A stretch of 64,000 nucleotides of DNA from Calycina herbarum (taxonomy: Eukaryota > Ascomycota > Leotiomycetes > Helotiales > Pezizellaceae), in contig LLEY01000033.1 of NCBI GenBank assembly GCA_001414485.1, positions 186,001 to 250,000 on the forward strand. The letters run 5' to 3'. A program made the position numbers and the translations under genes. The notes under the pieces are model-generated. The model was not told the origin of the DNA. It did not search any database and saw nothing but the letters and a program-made list of their open reading frames with translations. Shown here one piece after another: positions 23,311 through 32,869 of the stretch (positions within the stretch are counted from its first letter, which is position 1; the number at the start of each line of letters is the position of its first letter).

Positions 23311-25049
23311 ATCCATTTATGACCTACGAATTTGATATTTCTGCCGCATTGTACACGCATCTACCCTTTCACCACTCTCCGATACATGGCCATCTTTCCC
23401 TTCCAAGAGAATTTGAAGGTCATTTTGATTTTTTTCACTACCAGCTACCTTGTTTTATGGGGATGCACATATTTGTGAGAGTATTTAGGGATTCTTCTGA
23501 TTTTTTTCCTTCCTTCTCGCTATTGTTGATTTTAGATACCACGTGATATTACGCCATTACGATGACCACCCCTTGTTCTTTTTTCTTTTCGATACTTGCT
23601 TTTCTGTGTATTAGGGTGGGAGGAGATTTGTTTTACTGCAAAATTTGTTTGAGGGGAGAAACTCAATTTTCGAAAGGGCTATTTTAGCTTTGAGGGAATG
23701 GAATGGAATGTACTTCTTGCTTGTTTTTTCACTTGCTGAAGTTTTTCTGAATTGAGTAGGGGGCAGAGCTTGGGGCGCTTGCGATGATTCTTCTTTTGCT
23801 ATGCTACTAGGGATAGGGTGGGAGGATATTTGTGACATAAAAAGTCTACCTCCGTCGAGCTTTATCGATGCGAGGAATAGCACGAGGAAAATGATATTTG
23901 AGATTGTGTGTCAGGTTTTGTTTTTGTGATTGTGATTTGGAGATATGAAGGCAACTGCCCAAAATTTGGATCTGGGGGTCAAAAGAATAGCAGCGAGTAA
24001 GCTACCAAGGATCGAGTAATCCACGAGTAATCCTGGAGTAAGCCACGAGTAACCCAAGAGTAACCCATTGAATAAAAAGTGAGCTATCAAATATGATATG
24101 GAGTAAGCCAGCCTTCATATTTGGGGGCCAAAAACAAGGCATGTGATGGAAAAACATAATTGCGTAGGAAATGTAATTCTAGATCTAAACCATACGCTTC
24201 GACAATCCTATGTCTTAATTTTAGACGTAAGCCAGTCTATTACTAGCTTCTGGTGCTATCCTACTTTTTTTAAACTTTCTTTTTTTGCAAAATTCTGGAA
24301 ACTTTCGTAGACTTGTTCGTAAGTTTAATAAAACCTCTATATCTACTACTAGATAACTCAACAATCATTTATTTATATAATACCCAGCTGGATTAAAATG
24401 AGTAAATGGCTCTTTTTATTAAGAGCGTTATTTTTTTGGTATATATTTTTTCTGATTATGTTGTTAAGCAAGCTATCTATAGTTTGTTGTGGAGGTTAGT
24501 GTTGGGGTCTAGAAAAATGGCGGTGGAAAGAGAGCCTAGGTAGAAGAGTTGAAGCTGGGGATGAGTGAGTGAGTGAGTGGGGCGAGTGCGCTTTTACAAC
24601 GGTGGGGTAATTAATGGTGATACTGGGAAGTTTGTTGAGAATATCATGGTCTGATCTTCACTTGTTGAATACAAGTATTCGAAATGTATGGAAGAATGTG
24701 ATTCTGGGAATTGAGTTGTAATTACGAAGGAATATCTTTCTCTCTAATCTTCGCGTGTTGAATTTTATTTTTCTGGCGAAATAAATAAATATATTTGACT
24801 AACCATTTTTCTCTGAAAGCATATGTGTTATCCGAGATTTGTTCCACCAATACCCCCTTGCTTCAACGAGCTGATTTCCTACCTCCGCACTCCATCTTCA
24901 ATAGCAACAATCATCATTATGCCAGACCCTTCACTCAGCAGAGCTTGCACTGATTATCGGGCCTTGACAATTCCCATGCTACCACTTAGCGACTATATAC
25001 TCGATGAGAACCTTCTCTCCATCCCTGTTCCAAATTCGACAGTGCCCCA
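23311..25049. other. 3' flank and intergenic with an imperfect GAGTAA repeat
   Basis: After the stop there are T-rich 3'-UTR-like sequences. Between 23995 and 24110 the hexamer GAGTAA recurs seven times with short CC-containing spacers. Around 24555 there is a short GAGT run. From about 24919 a frame starting MPDPSLSR may be the former N-terminus of the F-box pseudogene downstream. Confidence 0.45.
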
Positions 25050-25887
25050 ACCCTCTGCGACCTCCCCTTCGAGTTTCTCTGGATCGCATTATGATTCCTC
25101 GACTTACGCACGCTTACCGAGTTTCGACGCGTCAACCGACGAGCTCAGCGACTCATCGACACCCTCCCTGAATACAAAATCATCAATTTACACGCACTAA
25201 ACGCACTAAACGCACTTCGCGGGGCTTTGACCATCGGATTGGGGTCATGGATTACTTGCAAAGATCTCTTCACGGCGCTTTGTACGGCTGAGTGCCGGGA
25301 ATGCGGTAATTTTGGAGGGTACATATTTCTTCTTACCTGTAGTTTCTTGTGTTTTACACGGAATAGGAAATATCTGCCACTGGAAGTCTCTCACGCGAAG
25401 GAACAATTCGATATCATTTATGAAACGATTGACTAGTTACCGCAATTGAAGAGTTTGTTTGGAGTATATACACCTTTGAAGGAGAAATCTTGTGAGAGAA
25501 TCAGGTTGGTTGCTTTTGGCTCCGCTCAGGCCGCTGCGACAGATAAAGAATCAACGGAGGTAGAGCTGCCAGGGAGCGTTCGTTTTGGGGATTGGGCACG
25601 TCGTGATGGGAAATGTGGGAACCCACTGAGATTTATGGCTATAGTGCGTGCGCCTTGGCTTGATAGGGCTTGCAACGTCGTCGAGTGAGGATTTTCTTGC
25701 GTTGGATGCCAGGCTCCCGAACACTCTTTTTATTTGCGGAAGCACCTTAGATGCAGCCGGGATTCTGAACAAACTTATTATTTGCGTAGGCACCTTAGTC
25801 GCAAATTCGTGGCCGCTTCATTTGAGAAGCATTTGGCAGAATGGAAGTATTAAAGATGGGAAGCACCAATCAGATGGAGTTCAGTAA
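25050..25887 (+). pseudogene. Dead F-box gene with stops and a frameshift
   Basis: An F-box is readable from 25050 (TLCDLPFEFLWIAL, stop, FLDLRTLTEFRRVNRRAQ), followed by LIDTLPEYKIINLHALNAL, then a Cys-rich segment CTAECRECGNFGGYIFLLTC and KSLFGVYTPLKEKSCERIRL, as in a well-spread fungal F-box family. The C-terminal part has FSCVGC, a duplicated YLRKHL/YLRRHL stretch and SIKDGKHQ. Breaks are a TGA in the F-box (about 25100), TAG at about 25434, TGA at about 25687 where Trp fits, and a frame change near 25850. F-box proteins are substrate adaptors of SCF ubiquitin ligases; this copy cannot make one. An earlier start upstream in another frame is possible. Confidence 0.75.
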
Positions 25888-25892
25888 AGCGA

Positions 25893-26190
25893 GTTTTGCA
25901 GAACAATATGTCCACGTAGCGGAAGTTCCACACTTACTCTTTTATGGGGACAGAATTGGGAGGATACGGTTGCATCTTAAAGCATGAAGTCGAACCAAAA
26001 TCCCTCGGCTACTTGACTGAAGAGAATCTTGGGGTTTGGTTTGTCGGAATTGGGTAAGTTGGGGATCACAAATCGGGATGCTAACAAGCATGGTTTTCTT
26101 GTTTATGAGGGTAAAGTTAAGATGATTTGTTTTGACGGTGGAAAGCAGATTGAAGATGAAAACGTTTTGGGGGTTGAGATAAAAGGTTAG
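25893..26190 (+). pseudogene. Relic of a kinase-like (protein kinase fold) gene
   Basis: Pieces on the plus strand are EVPHLLFYGDRIG, then in another frame YGCILKHEVEP and LGYLTEENLG, then LGKLGITNRDANKHGFLVYE and VKMICFDGGKQIEDE. The last two match the catalytic loop (H-R-D-x-N-x-x-N-F-L-V) and the D-F-x region of small fungal kinase-like proteins, with the loop His replaced by Asn, an Asn replaced by Gly and an extra Cys before FD. There are at least two frame changes and a terminal TAG. It directly abuts the F-box relic. Confidence 0.55.
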
Positions 26191-27057
26191 AGGTGGTTTT
26201 CCAAAATATCTCTGGGAGGGGGAGGAGTTGGAGTCTCTTATTTTCAGTATTAGAAGGAGTGATTTTAAACTTCATAACAACTTGTGCTTCCAAAAAGAAG
26301 ACAGGCCCAGAAAGTTATGGCAAAGCGTTACGCGAGAGCAGGCCCGGGACGTCGCAAGCTCTTGAACTGATTCTGTAGTTTATTCTGAAAAGAGAAGATT
26401 GAAAATCAGATTTGTGAAATGGGATTTAAGTAAAAGCGTTTACAGGTAAGAGAGAGAAAGAGATGGTGAGATAAATGTACATGCGAAAGGAATAGCAAGA
26501 GGTTATACTTGAGTAGACAAGTCATCATCATTGGTTATATTTTCTTTGTTCTAAGCAATAGAGACTGTCGTTTCTGGTGTTTACATAGGTGATGAATCCA
26601 GGTCTCATCGCGTAAGTCACGACTTTGGTGGAAATGAGGTATCGGGCTTGGGGAAGATTCGCTTAAGGACCTATCACGAGCAGAACCCACCCCCCTACAT
26701 TAAAATCCTAGGCCCTGGAGATCAAAAGCCCCCAGCCTTGTTTTCCTTTTTTATCGCTACCCAATCGTAAGAGATACACCTTCGAGTTTCGCCTATATGT
26801 TACCGATAGGGACACTTCTGCATAAGATAAACCAGCCACCAACCCTTTCGGTGATGGAGCCTCACATCATGTATCACAACATAGTCGGTGAGGGAAAACC
26901 CGTCAACCGCAGCGTGATAGGAGACAGCCTTATCATACAGCTATGATAAAGACATTGAGGTAACCACATGAATAAATATTATTAAATGACAGCCTCATAC
27001 CATCATCGAGAAATATTTCTTTGCCCCTACAGACAGACTCCAGCAAAACAAAACAGA
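26191..27057. other. Intergenic, upstream of the HET gene
   Basis: No gene is recognised. An earlier in-frame ATG of the HET frame lies at 26986 but adds residues unlike the family's usual start. The stretch presumably holds the HET promoter. Confidence 0.4.
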
Positions 27058-28803
27058 ATGTCTCGTTACGAATATGCACCTTTACCAGCAAATACCATCA
27101 GAATATTAGTCCTCCAACCGGGAAAGCAACATGACCCAATATCCTGCACTTTTCGCACTGTCCAGCTAGGCTCCGGCGAGAGATACGATGCTTTATCCTA
27201 TGTTTGGGGCGAACCGTCTTTCACCCAGCTTATCAGAATTGAATCTCAAGATCACTTCATAACCCCCAGCCTTCACAGAGCATTGGAGACGATACGCGAC
27301 GCTGAGGTAGAACGAATGGTTTGGGCTGACCAACTATGTATCAACCAAAATGACTTGCAAGAGAGGTCGGCTCAGGTTGGCATGATGTCGCTCATATACG
27401 TTGAAGCCTCGCTCGTACTCGTGATTCTTGATTGCAATGAAGAAAACAAAAAAGTCGGAAATGAAGTTGCAGCTCTAGTGGAATCCGTGACGATGAAGAT
27501 CAATTCACAATCTGAGAAATTCGGATCTCTCAACGACATACCCAAACTCCAATCCGACGAGTTCCAATCATACGACTCGTTTCCCTGGCTGGCTTTGAAC
27601 GCAATGCTGACCTCTCCCTGGTTCAAACGCGCCTGGGTCGTCCAAGAGGTGGGTTTAGCAGGCAGAGCGATTATTAGATATGGACATAGTCAGATCGAAT
27701 GGGATTCCTTGATGTTACTTATAGCGTGGCTAAGCGCTGCGTCGGGAGGGGACATACGAAGGAAGTATCGTTTGTCGGGGTGGACAGTACATCACATCTG
27801 GGTGTCATACAAGGCAACCACGAGAAAGAAGACTACCAGCTTTCCCTCTTATTCTTTCATCGACATATTAAGCCACAACGCATGTACATTCAAAGCAACA
27901 AATCCACGGGATCATATCTATGCCTTTCTAGGACATCCAAGCTATACCAAAATACATGGAAGTTCTTTGATCGACCCCCAGTATGACTGGTCGGTCAATA
28001 AAGTCTATCTTGACTTTGCCACAAAATGGCTTCAGAGGATCCAGCAGCCTTACTTGTTCTCCGGTGTTGATCACGACACATTGCCCTCCACTCTCGCGGA
28101 ATCGACTCTCGGCCTTCCCTCTTGGTGTCCTCGCTGGGATTCCCTACCGAATGGGGGATCACGCTTTGATACAGAACTGGAAGATTCCTGGTATAGAGCA
28201 TCCAAAGAATCCAGATTCCAATTTAGTCAGGTGAAACCTGGAGTTCTCAAAGTAAGTGGCTTTGTGTTTGATACCATCACTACTGGATTCAGGTACGAGG
28301 ACTTGCCCGAAACAAATTTTTCTCTTGGGCAACGGATGTCAGATATATACCAGAAGCTTCTTACAAAAAGAAAGGAAACCAAGATGGTATACGAAGAGGT
28401 TTTAGAGGCATTTGCAGCGACAACCACCGCCGGTTTTTGTGGCGAAGACCACGCAATAAACTGCCTTGCATATATGAACGCCGCCTCTCAAGATTCCCAT
28501 GGACATGCTTCACAAGAAGGGGATGCAGATCGCTTTTCCGACCATAGCGCGGAGACAACAACAGCGCGGCGGAGACTTTTTATAACAAGCAAAGGATACC
28601 TGGGAATGGGCGCAAAGGCACTTGCAGATGGGGATGTGTGCTGTATTTTGTTCGGGTCCAAAGTTCCATATATTCTTCGGCCACTTGAAGACTCGACCTA
28701 CTTCTTAGTCGGAGAGAGTTACGTCCATGGTATCATGCTTGGAGAAGCTATGGATATGTGCTTTGAGAAGGAATTTGTGGAGAGTGAATTTGTTCTCCGT
28801 TAG
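27058..28803 (+). CDS. Heterokaryon-incompatibility (HET) domain protein, 581 aa
   Basis: A single-exon intact frame. The ATG at 27058 gives MSRYEYAPLPANTIRILVLQ, the usual beginning of HET proteins; an upstream in-frame ATG at 26986 would add 24 residues. The HET signature is complete: YDALSYVWGEP, then WADQLCINQNDLQERSAQV and the following helix with Tyr/Ala, then SPWFKRAWVVQEV (about residues 42-220). The C-terminal half has the TNPRDHIYAFLG motif and a carboxy region KGYLGMGAKALADGDVCCIL, which is also shared in the family. HET-domain proteins can trigger cell death after fusion of unlike hyphae or act in signalling; the partner is unknown. It is the only apparently intact member of the recognition-type genes here and sits between pseudogenes. 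Confidence 0.93.
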   Translation: MSRYEYAPLPANTIRILVLQPGKQHDPISCTFRTVQLGSGERYDALSYVWGEPSFTQLIRIESQDHFITPSLHRALETIRDAEVERMVWADQLCINQNDLQERSAQVGMMSLIYVEASLVLVILDCNEENKKVGNEVAALVESVTMKINSQSEKFGSLNDIPKLQSDEFQSYDSFPWLALNAMLTSPWFKRAWVVQEVGLAGRAIIRYGHSQIEWDSLMLLIAWLSAASGGDIRRKYRLSGWTVHHIWVSYKATTRKKTTSFPSYSFIDILSHNACTFKATNPRDHIYAFLGHPSYTKIHGSSLIDPQYDWSVNKVYLDFATKWLQRIQQPYLFSGVDHDTLPSTLAESTLGLPSWCPRWDSLPNGGSRFDTELEDSWYRASKESRFQFSQVKPGVLKVSGFVFDTITTGFRYEDLPETNFSLGQRMSDIYQKLLTKRKETKMVYEEVLEAFAATTTAGFCGEDHAINCLAYMNAASQDSHGHASQEGDADRFSDHSAETTTARRRLFITSKGYLGMGAKALADGDVCCILFGSKVPYILRPLEDSTYFLVGESYVHGIMLGEAMDMCFEKEFVESEFVLR

Positions 28804-28877
28804 GGCTTCAAAAAACTGTACAGATAAGGAAATGTGAAAGAAAATGAACCTTCGCTTGAAAACATGGAAATAACCAA

Positions 28878-29126
28878 TTACCATTGACTTATGCCACGAA
28901 ATTCGACGTTTTTCAACGACAAAAAGAATTCGCCATGCAGAATGCCTAACCCAAGTAACTTTCCCACAAGCGCCCTGCAAACAGCAACAAAAGCGTGCCG
29001 ACTTTCTACAAATTCCATTGAAAACCCAATAGTTCGACCCTCCAAAACAAAGTACCCTAAGAATTTAGGACCAATTGAGAGCCCGCAAATCCAGGAATAC
29101 ATATATGTGGTAAAGCGGGTTTGCAA
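28878..29126 (-). pseudogene. Second kinase-like relic
   Basis: On the minus strand a readable piece contains LEGRTIGFSMEFVESRHA and CRALVGKLLGLGILHG, which matches the hinge and the helix before the catalytic loop of fungal kinase-like proteins (normally ...LHGLGILHGDxNxxNFLV). The sequence leaves the family right after LHG, with no Asp or Asn of the catalytic loop, so it is a fragment or frameshifted. It overlaps no better candidate. Confidence 0.4.
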
Positions 29127-30521
29127 AGCAGTTTCTGGGCTCTGGGTTTTCTGCAGCGAATCCTGAGATATGACGGCTAAACTCGAGCTTATGGGCCAGG
29201 GAGTTCCAGCTGCAAGATTATTTTTATCGGGCGAGGACGGACAGTAGGAACTGAGTTTTGGTATGTTTTATTCACTAATGGTGTCACCACTGATATTACT
29301 ACTTTAGAGTCTTAACCAAAACTATTAAATCATGTTGTTCGAGATATTTAGAGCAAGCAAATCAATACGAGAAAGTTCCTAAGATTTGTATAGATATACT
29401 GTACCAGTTACTTGATTTAGATATTTATATTCTTTTAGAGTAATTGAATTAATTATAATTATTTAAGAAATTTTACAACAGATTAGTAAAATAGTCTTTG
29501 TAGCTCAAGTCCATGTTCTTATTTTATGGCTATTTTAGTGTATGTCTAGATAAAATTGGTTAATTGCTTTATTGTTGAATAAAGCCTGCCGGTTCCTATG
29601 TATCATTTAGTCTATATGTTTGGTCGGTAAGCGAAGATTATCATGCTGGATGTAGAATCATTTACGCCACTGACAGATGAAGACTAGTTAAGGTTTGGTT
29701 CCAAAGCAAGAATTCCACGCTGTTACGCAGTATTGCCATTTGAGCTATCAGCGCCAAGTTGTTTGGTCACATCACTGGAGTTGAAAATAGTGCTAGGAAT
29801 GCTGTTTTCTGGTGGTTGTTCCAAAGCTCTTGGGTTAGCATAGTTTGCTAGTTCCGGTTGAGTACGAGTTCGTGCGCCGGGCTCATTTGGACCTCAAGAT
29901 TGACATTTTGAATTTCGAAAAAAAGTACACTTGCCTAGAAGGAGTTTATTGTTGATGTGATTTCGGCCATCTCTCCCAGAATAAGTTCGGGTTTTATGAT
30001 GGGTAATCTAGCTCCTGTGCAATTAGCCAAACACATGGCAAACCGTTTGGCCTCGAATATTGTATGCCATTGGCACCTATCGTTGAATTTAGTTAAAGAG
30101 CCTTTTGCAGTTCCCGACCTTCCATTGTGTTATCTCCAAGAACACATAATCCAACAGACCATTCCTTTGCTCCAAGTCTCAAATTATTGGCGAGAAAACA
30201 CTTGAAAATTCAAGTCCAACTAGAAAAAATGGCGGCTATCCCCATAAATTCCCAACCTGTGATATCTAGAAGATCCAAACAGTATCTACTGTCTATTATC
30301 AGCCTACAGGTAATAAATAATTCCCCCATTGCGCCGCCAGTGTGGCGCAATGCAGTCGGCATCACTGTGGGCTTCAAGTAGCATTCCCGCTATAGTTATG
30401 GTGGACTGACAACCGAATAATCTAGTTCCATATCCTGGAGCCGCTTCTCTTCATGGCTATGAATAGCGTATGACCTCGTGATATTCATCGGGCGACCAAT
30501 GAGCATGGACGGGGCGAGATC
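29127..30521. other. Intergenic, partly A/T-rich
   Basis: From about 29280 to 29570 the DNA is A/T-rich and includes a CTAGATAAAATTG stretch that recurs near 32882 beside the transposon, perhaps from an older shared repeat. No gene is recognised. Confidence 0.4.
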
Positions 30522-30830
30522 TCAAACGAGGGTAGAGGTGAAGTGAAATGCGAGTGCCATGAAACACTGAAGAATGGCGCGCACATGGACTGGCCAAGAA
30601 GCCAGAGTAAAGACTTTATTAAGGATGAGATCCCAGGGAGGCGTTCTAAAAGCACGGAGCATAGACAAGAGAGCAATTCGATATACTCGTGTTTTGAAAC
30701 ATTCCATCAGGAGGCCAGCAAGCATAGTGGTGGTGCAGGTCGCAAACTGAGCAGCCAGAACTATAATAATTGTCGTTGAGGGAATCGTTACTGCTGTATC
30801 TCTATTGTCGTGTAGAACAACATTTCACGA
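30522..30830 (-). pseudogene. Fragment of a fungal integral membrane protein
   Basis: The minus strand reads TIIIVLAAQFATCTTTMLAG, LLMECFKTRVYRIALLSMLR and then a further hydrophobic run to a stop. Hydrophobic helices separated by a short basic loop and ALLSMLRA recall multi-span membrane proteins next to fungal accessory genes. No start codon and only one or two helices are left, so this is a fragment. Confidence 0.3.
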
Positions 30831-31106
30831 TGTGTGACTGGTTGAGACGGAGGTTTGCGGCCAGAATGCAGCAACCAGCAATAACAAGTGATTATAACAA
30901 GTGTCTAGAACCCATATTCTCCATCACCCCAATCGTTTTGCGACACTGATGGAAAATATCCGGAGCTCATTTGCGTACCCAAGACCTTGCGTACTCGATC
31001 ATCCTTCTTCTCGCACTTTACTAGGAGGGATTTAGTATGAAATGTATAGTATGGAACTTCCTTTACTTAATGTCATTATTTTAAATATTTTTAAGTATCT
31101 ATATTA

Positions 31107-32867
31107 ACGTGTTTCACAAGCGAGTCGCCCACACAAGCGAGTCGCCTACTTTTTCAACCTAGTGTTATTATAATACAAAATTCTCAACACTATACAAAGT
31201 TATTATTACTATAGAAGCTATCTAATATTCTTTAGAACTTTCGCTATCTTCTACATCTAATATTTCTGCCTAACAAGTACGAGAATTATACCTAGTTTTA
31301 CTGCAACGGCTACAGTGCCTATCTACGCGAACTCTCTTCCTAGACTCTTCACCTTGTTTCTGGCCACTATTTTCCTCAGATGTAATTAAATCAGCTACGT
31401 CGCCTACTATTAATGTCTCTTGACTCTTAATATACTTCCTCTTACGACTTTTTCGAGTTGATTAAGAGACTGAATAATAGAACTAGGTAACGAGTCTTGA
31501 TGTCTTTGAATCCGATCTCGAATAAGCGTTGATTGAGCTATTATTTCGTGTGCGTTACTTAGTGTTTTAGGTGTCTATGGAGTGTCTTCTAGTATTGTTA
31601 GTGTTGGCGTACGAAGCCTTAAATCAAGCTTTGATAACATAGCTTCTGGGCTATGTAGGACTACCCTAGCCCCTTTAAAACTCGCGTAGATGTTATCCTT
31701 TGTAAATGCTTTATAAAAAGCTGCTTTAAACCTGAGAAGAAAGGTTTCTTTAGCAATATGATTAACATGATTCCGTACTAAGCCTAATATCTTAGCTCTA
31801 TACGCTCGCTTTAATAGCGAGAAGCAGACTATATTAAGCAGCTGTAGTAGGTGCGATGAGTATAGAGGTATATAGAGGGTAATAATGTTTAAGTCTTTAT
31901 AGAGTTACTGGAATTTAAGCGAGTTATAGCTTTTATAACTATTAACAATTAATAAACGATATCCTCCTATACTTTATGCCTTTGTATGCTTGTTAAAATG
32001 CTTTAACTATATAACTCTAAGCTTATTGTTTATCTAGCCGTTGTTGCTAACCTTAATTACCTAATTGTGTGGTATATATGTGTCTTAGTACTAGGTAGAA
32101 ATAAGTACTTTGCCTGCGAATATAATGAATAGCGGGATTGCTCATCTTGTTATATTAACTCCTTAAATAACTGTAACCTACTCGCGATTGCTTAGCTGAA
32201 CTTGCTTTCGCTTCCTACGCGTTTCTAAGCTTGTAATAACAAGTTAGGACGAAATAACTCCTATTATAAAGCCACTTTTGTTAAAGTTATAAATATCCTT
32301 ATCTTAAATACTATATTTCTCTTTAATAGACTATATAAGCGTAAACTATGGGCTAATAACTCGCGGATCCTCAGTTAAAGCTCGCTAACGATCGTACGAA
32401 CGACTCTATCGAGTTTTAAGCTTAGGTGTACGTTTTATAAAGTTATCCGGCCAGTTCCTGCCTATAGGCTTTCCGTCGCGCTCTCTTAGCAGATTGTTGG
32501 CTATATCTTGTACTATATCCCTTGTAGGCGAAAACCCTCGCGAATCCAACTCTAATATATATCTGACTATTGCCTCCTCCTCTGGCTTTATAAGCTTTTT
32601 CGAATTAGGCTAGCAATCGCGTCGTAAGGGCTTTCCGGCGCGTCGATCGGAGAGAGTCTTTCGAGGAACATGGTAAATCTTTACAGCGCTTCGTTCGGTT
32701 AATGACGCGTTGTTTTCGAGTTCTTGGGTTACTAAAATGATATTAGCTTCTTGAGAAGGTAACTGAACGTTGTAATGTTAAGCTATTATGATTTAAAGAT
32801 GGTACATGGTGCGCGACGAGGAAAGTGGGCGACCCGCTTATGTGGGCGACTCGCTTGTGAAACACGT
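31107..32867. mobile_element. Fot1/pogo-type DNA transposon with TIRs, RIP-mutated
   Basis: The ends are inverted repeats of about 46 bp: the left end begins ACGTGTTTCACAAGCGAGTC (31107) and the right end (to 32867) is its reverse complement with three differences, all transitions. Each TIR contains CAAGCGAGTCGCC twice. TA flanks both sides (31105-31106 and 32868-32869), as expected for Tc1/mariner-pogo insertion. The element is 1761 bp, close to the usual Fot1 length, and encodes one transposase on the minus strand. Flanks on both sides are A/T-rich, so it may have inserted into an older repeat. Confidence 0.92.
31440..32770 (-). pseudogene. Fot1-family transposase, inactivated by nonsense changes without frameshift
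   Basis: Reading the minus strand in a single frame gives a full transposase: an HTH part (QEANIILVTQELENN, RSAVKIYHVPRKTL), a CENP-B-like part (RDGKPIGRNWPDNFIKRTP), then the DDE catalytic core and a C-terminal SSHLLQLLNIVCFSLLKRAY segment. I saw no indel over about 1.3 kb, but more than twenty TAG/TAA/TGA codons, most placed where Trp or Gln fits. The first catalytic Asp appears as Asn (NFNKSGF for NFDETGF) and the second likewise (LLIVNSYKSY for LLILDGHESH). All are C-to-T or G-to-A changes, the mark of RIP. The element cannot mobilise itself. Confidence 0.88.
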
Positions 32868-32869
32868 TA

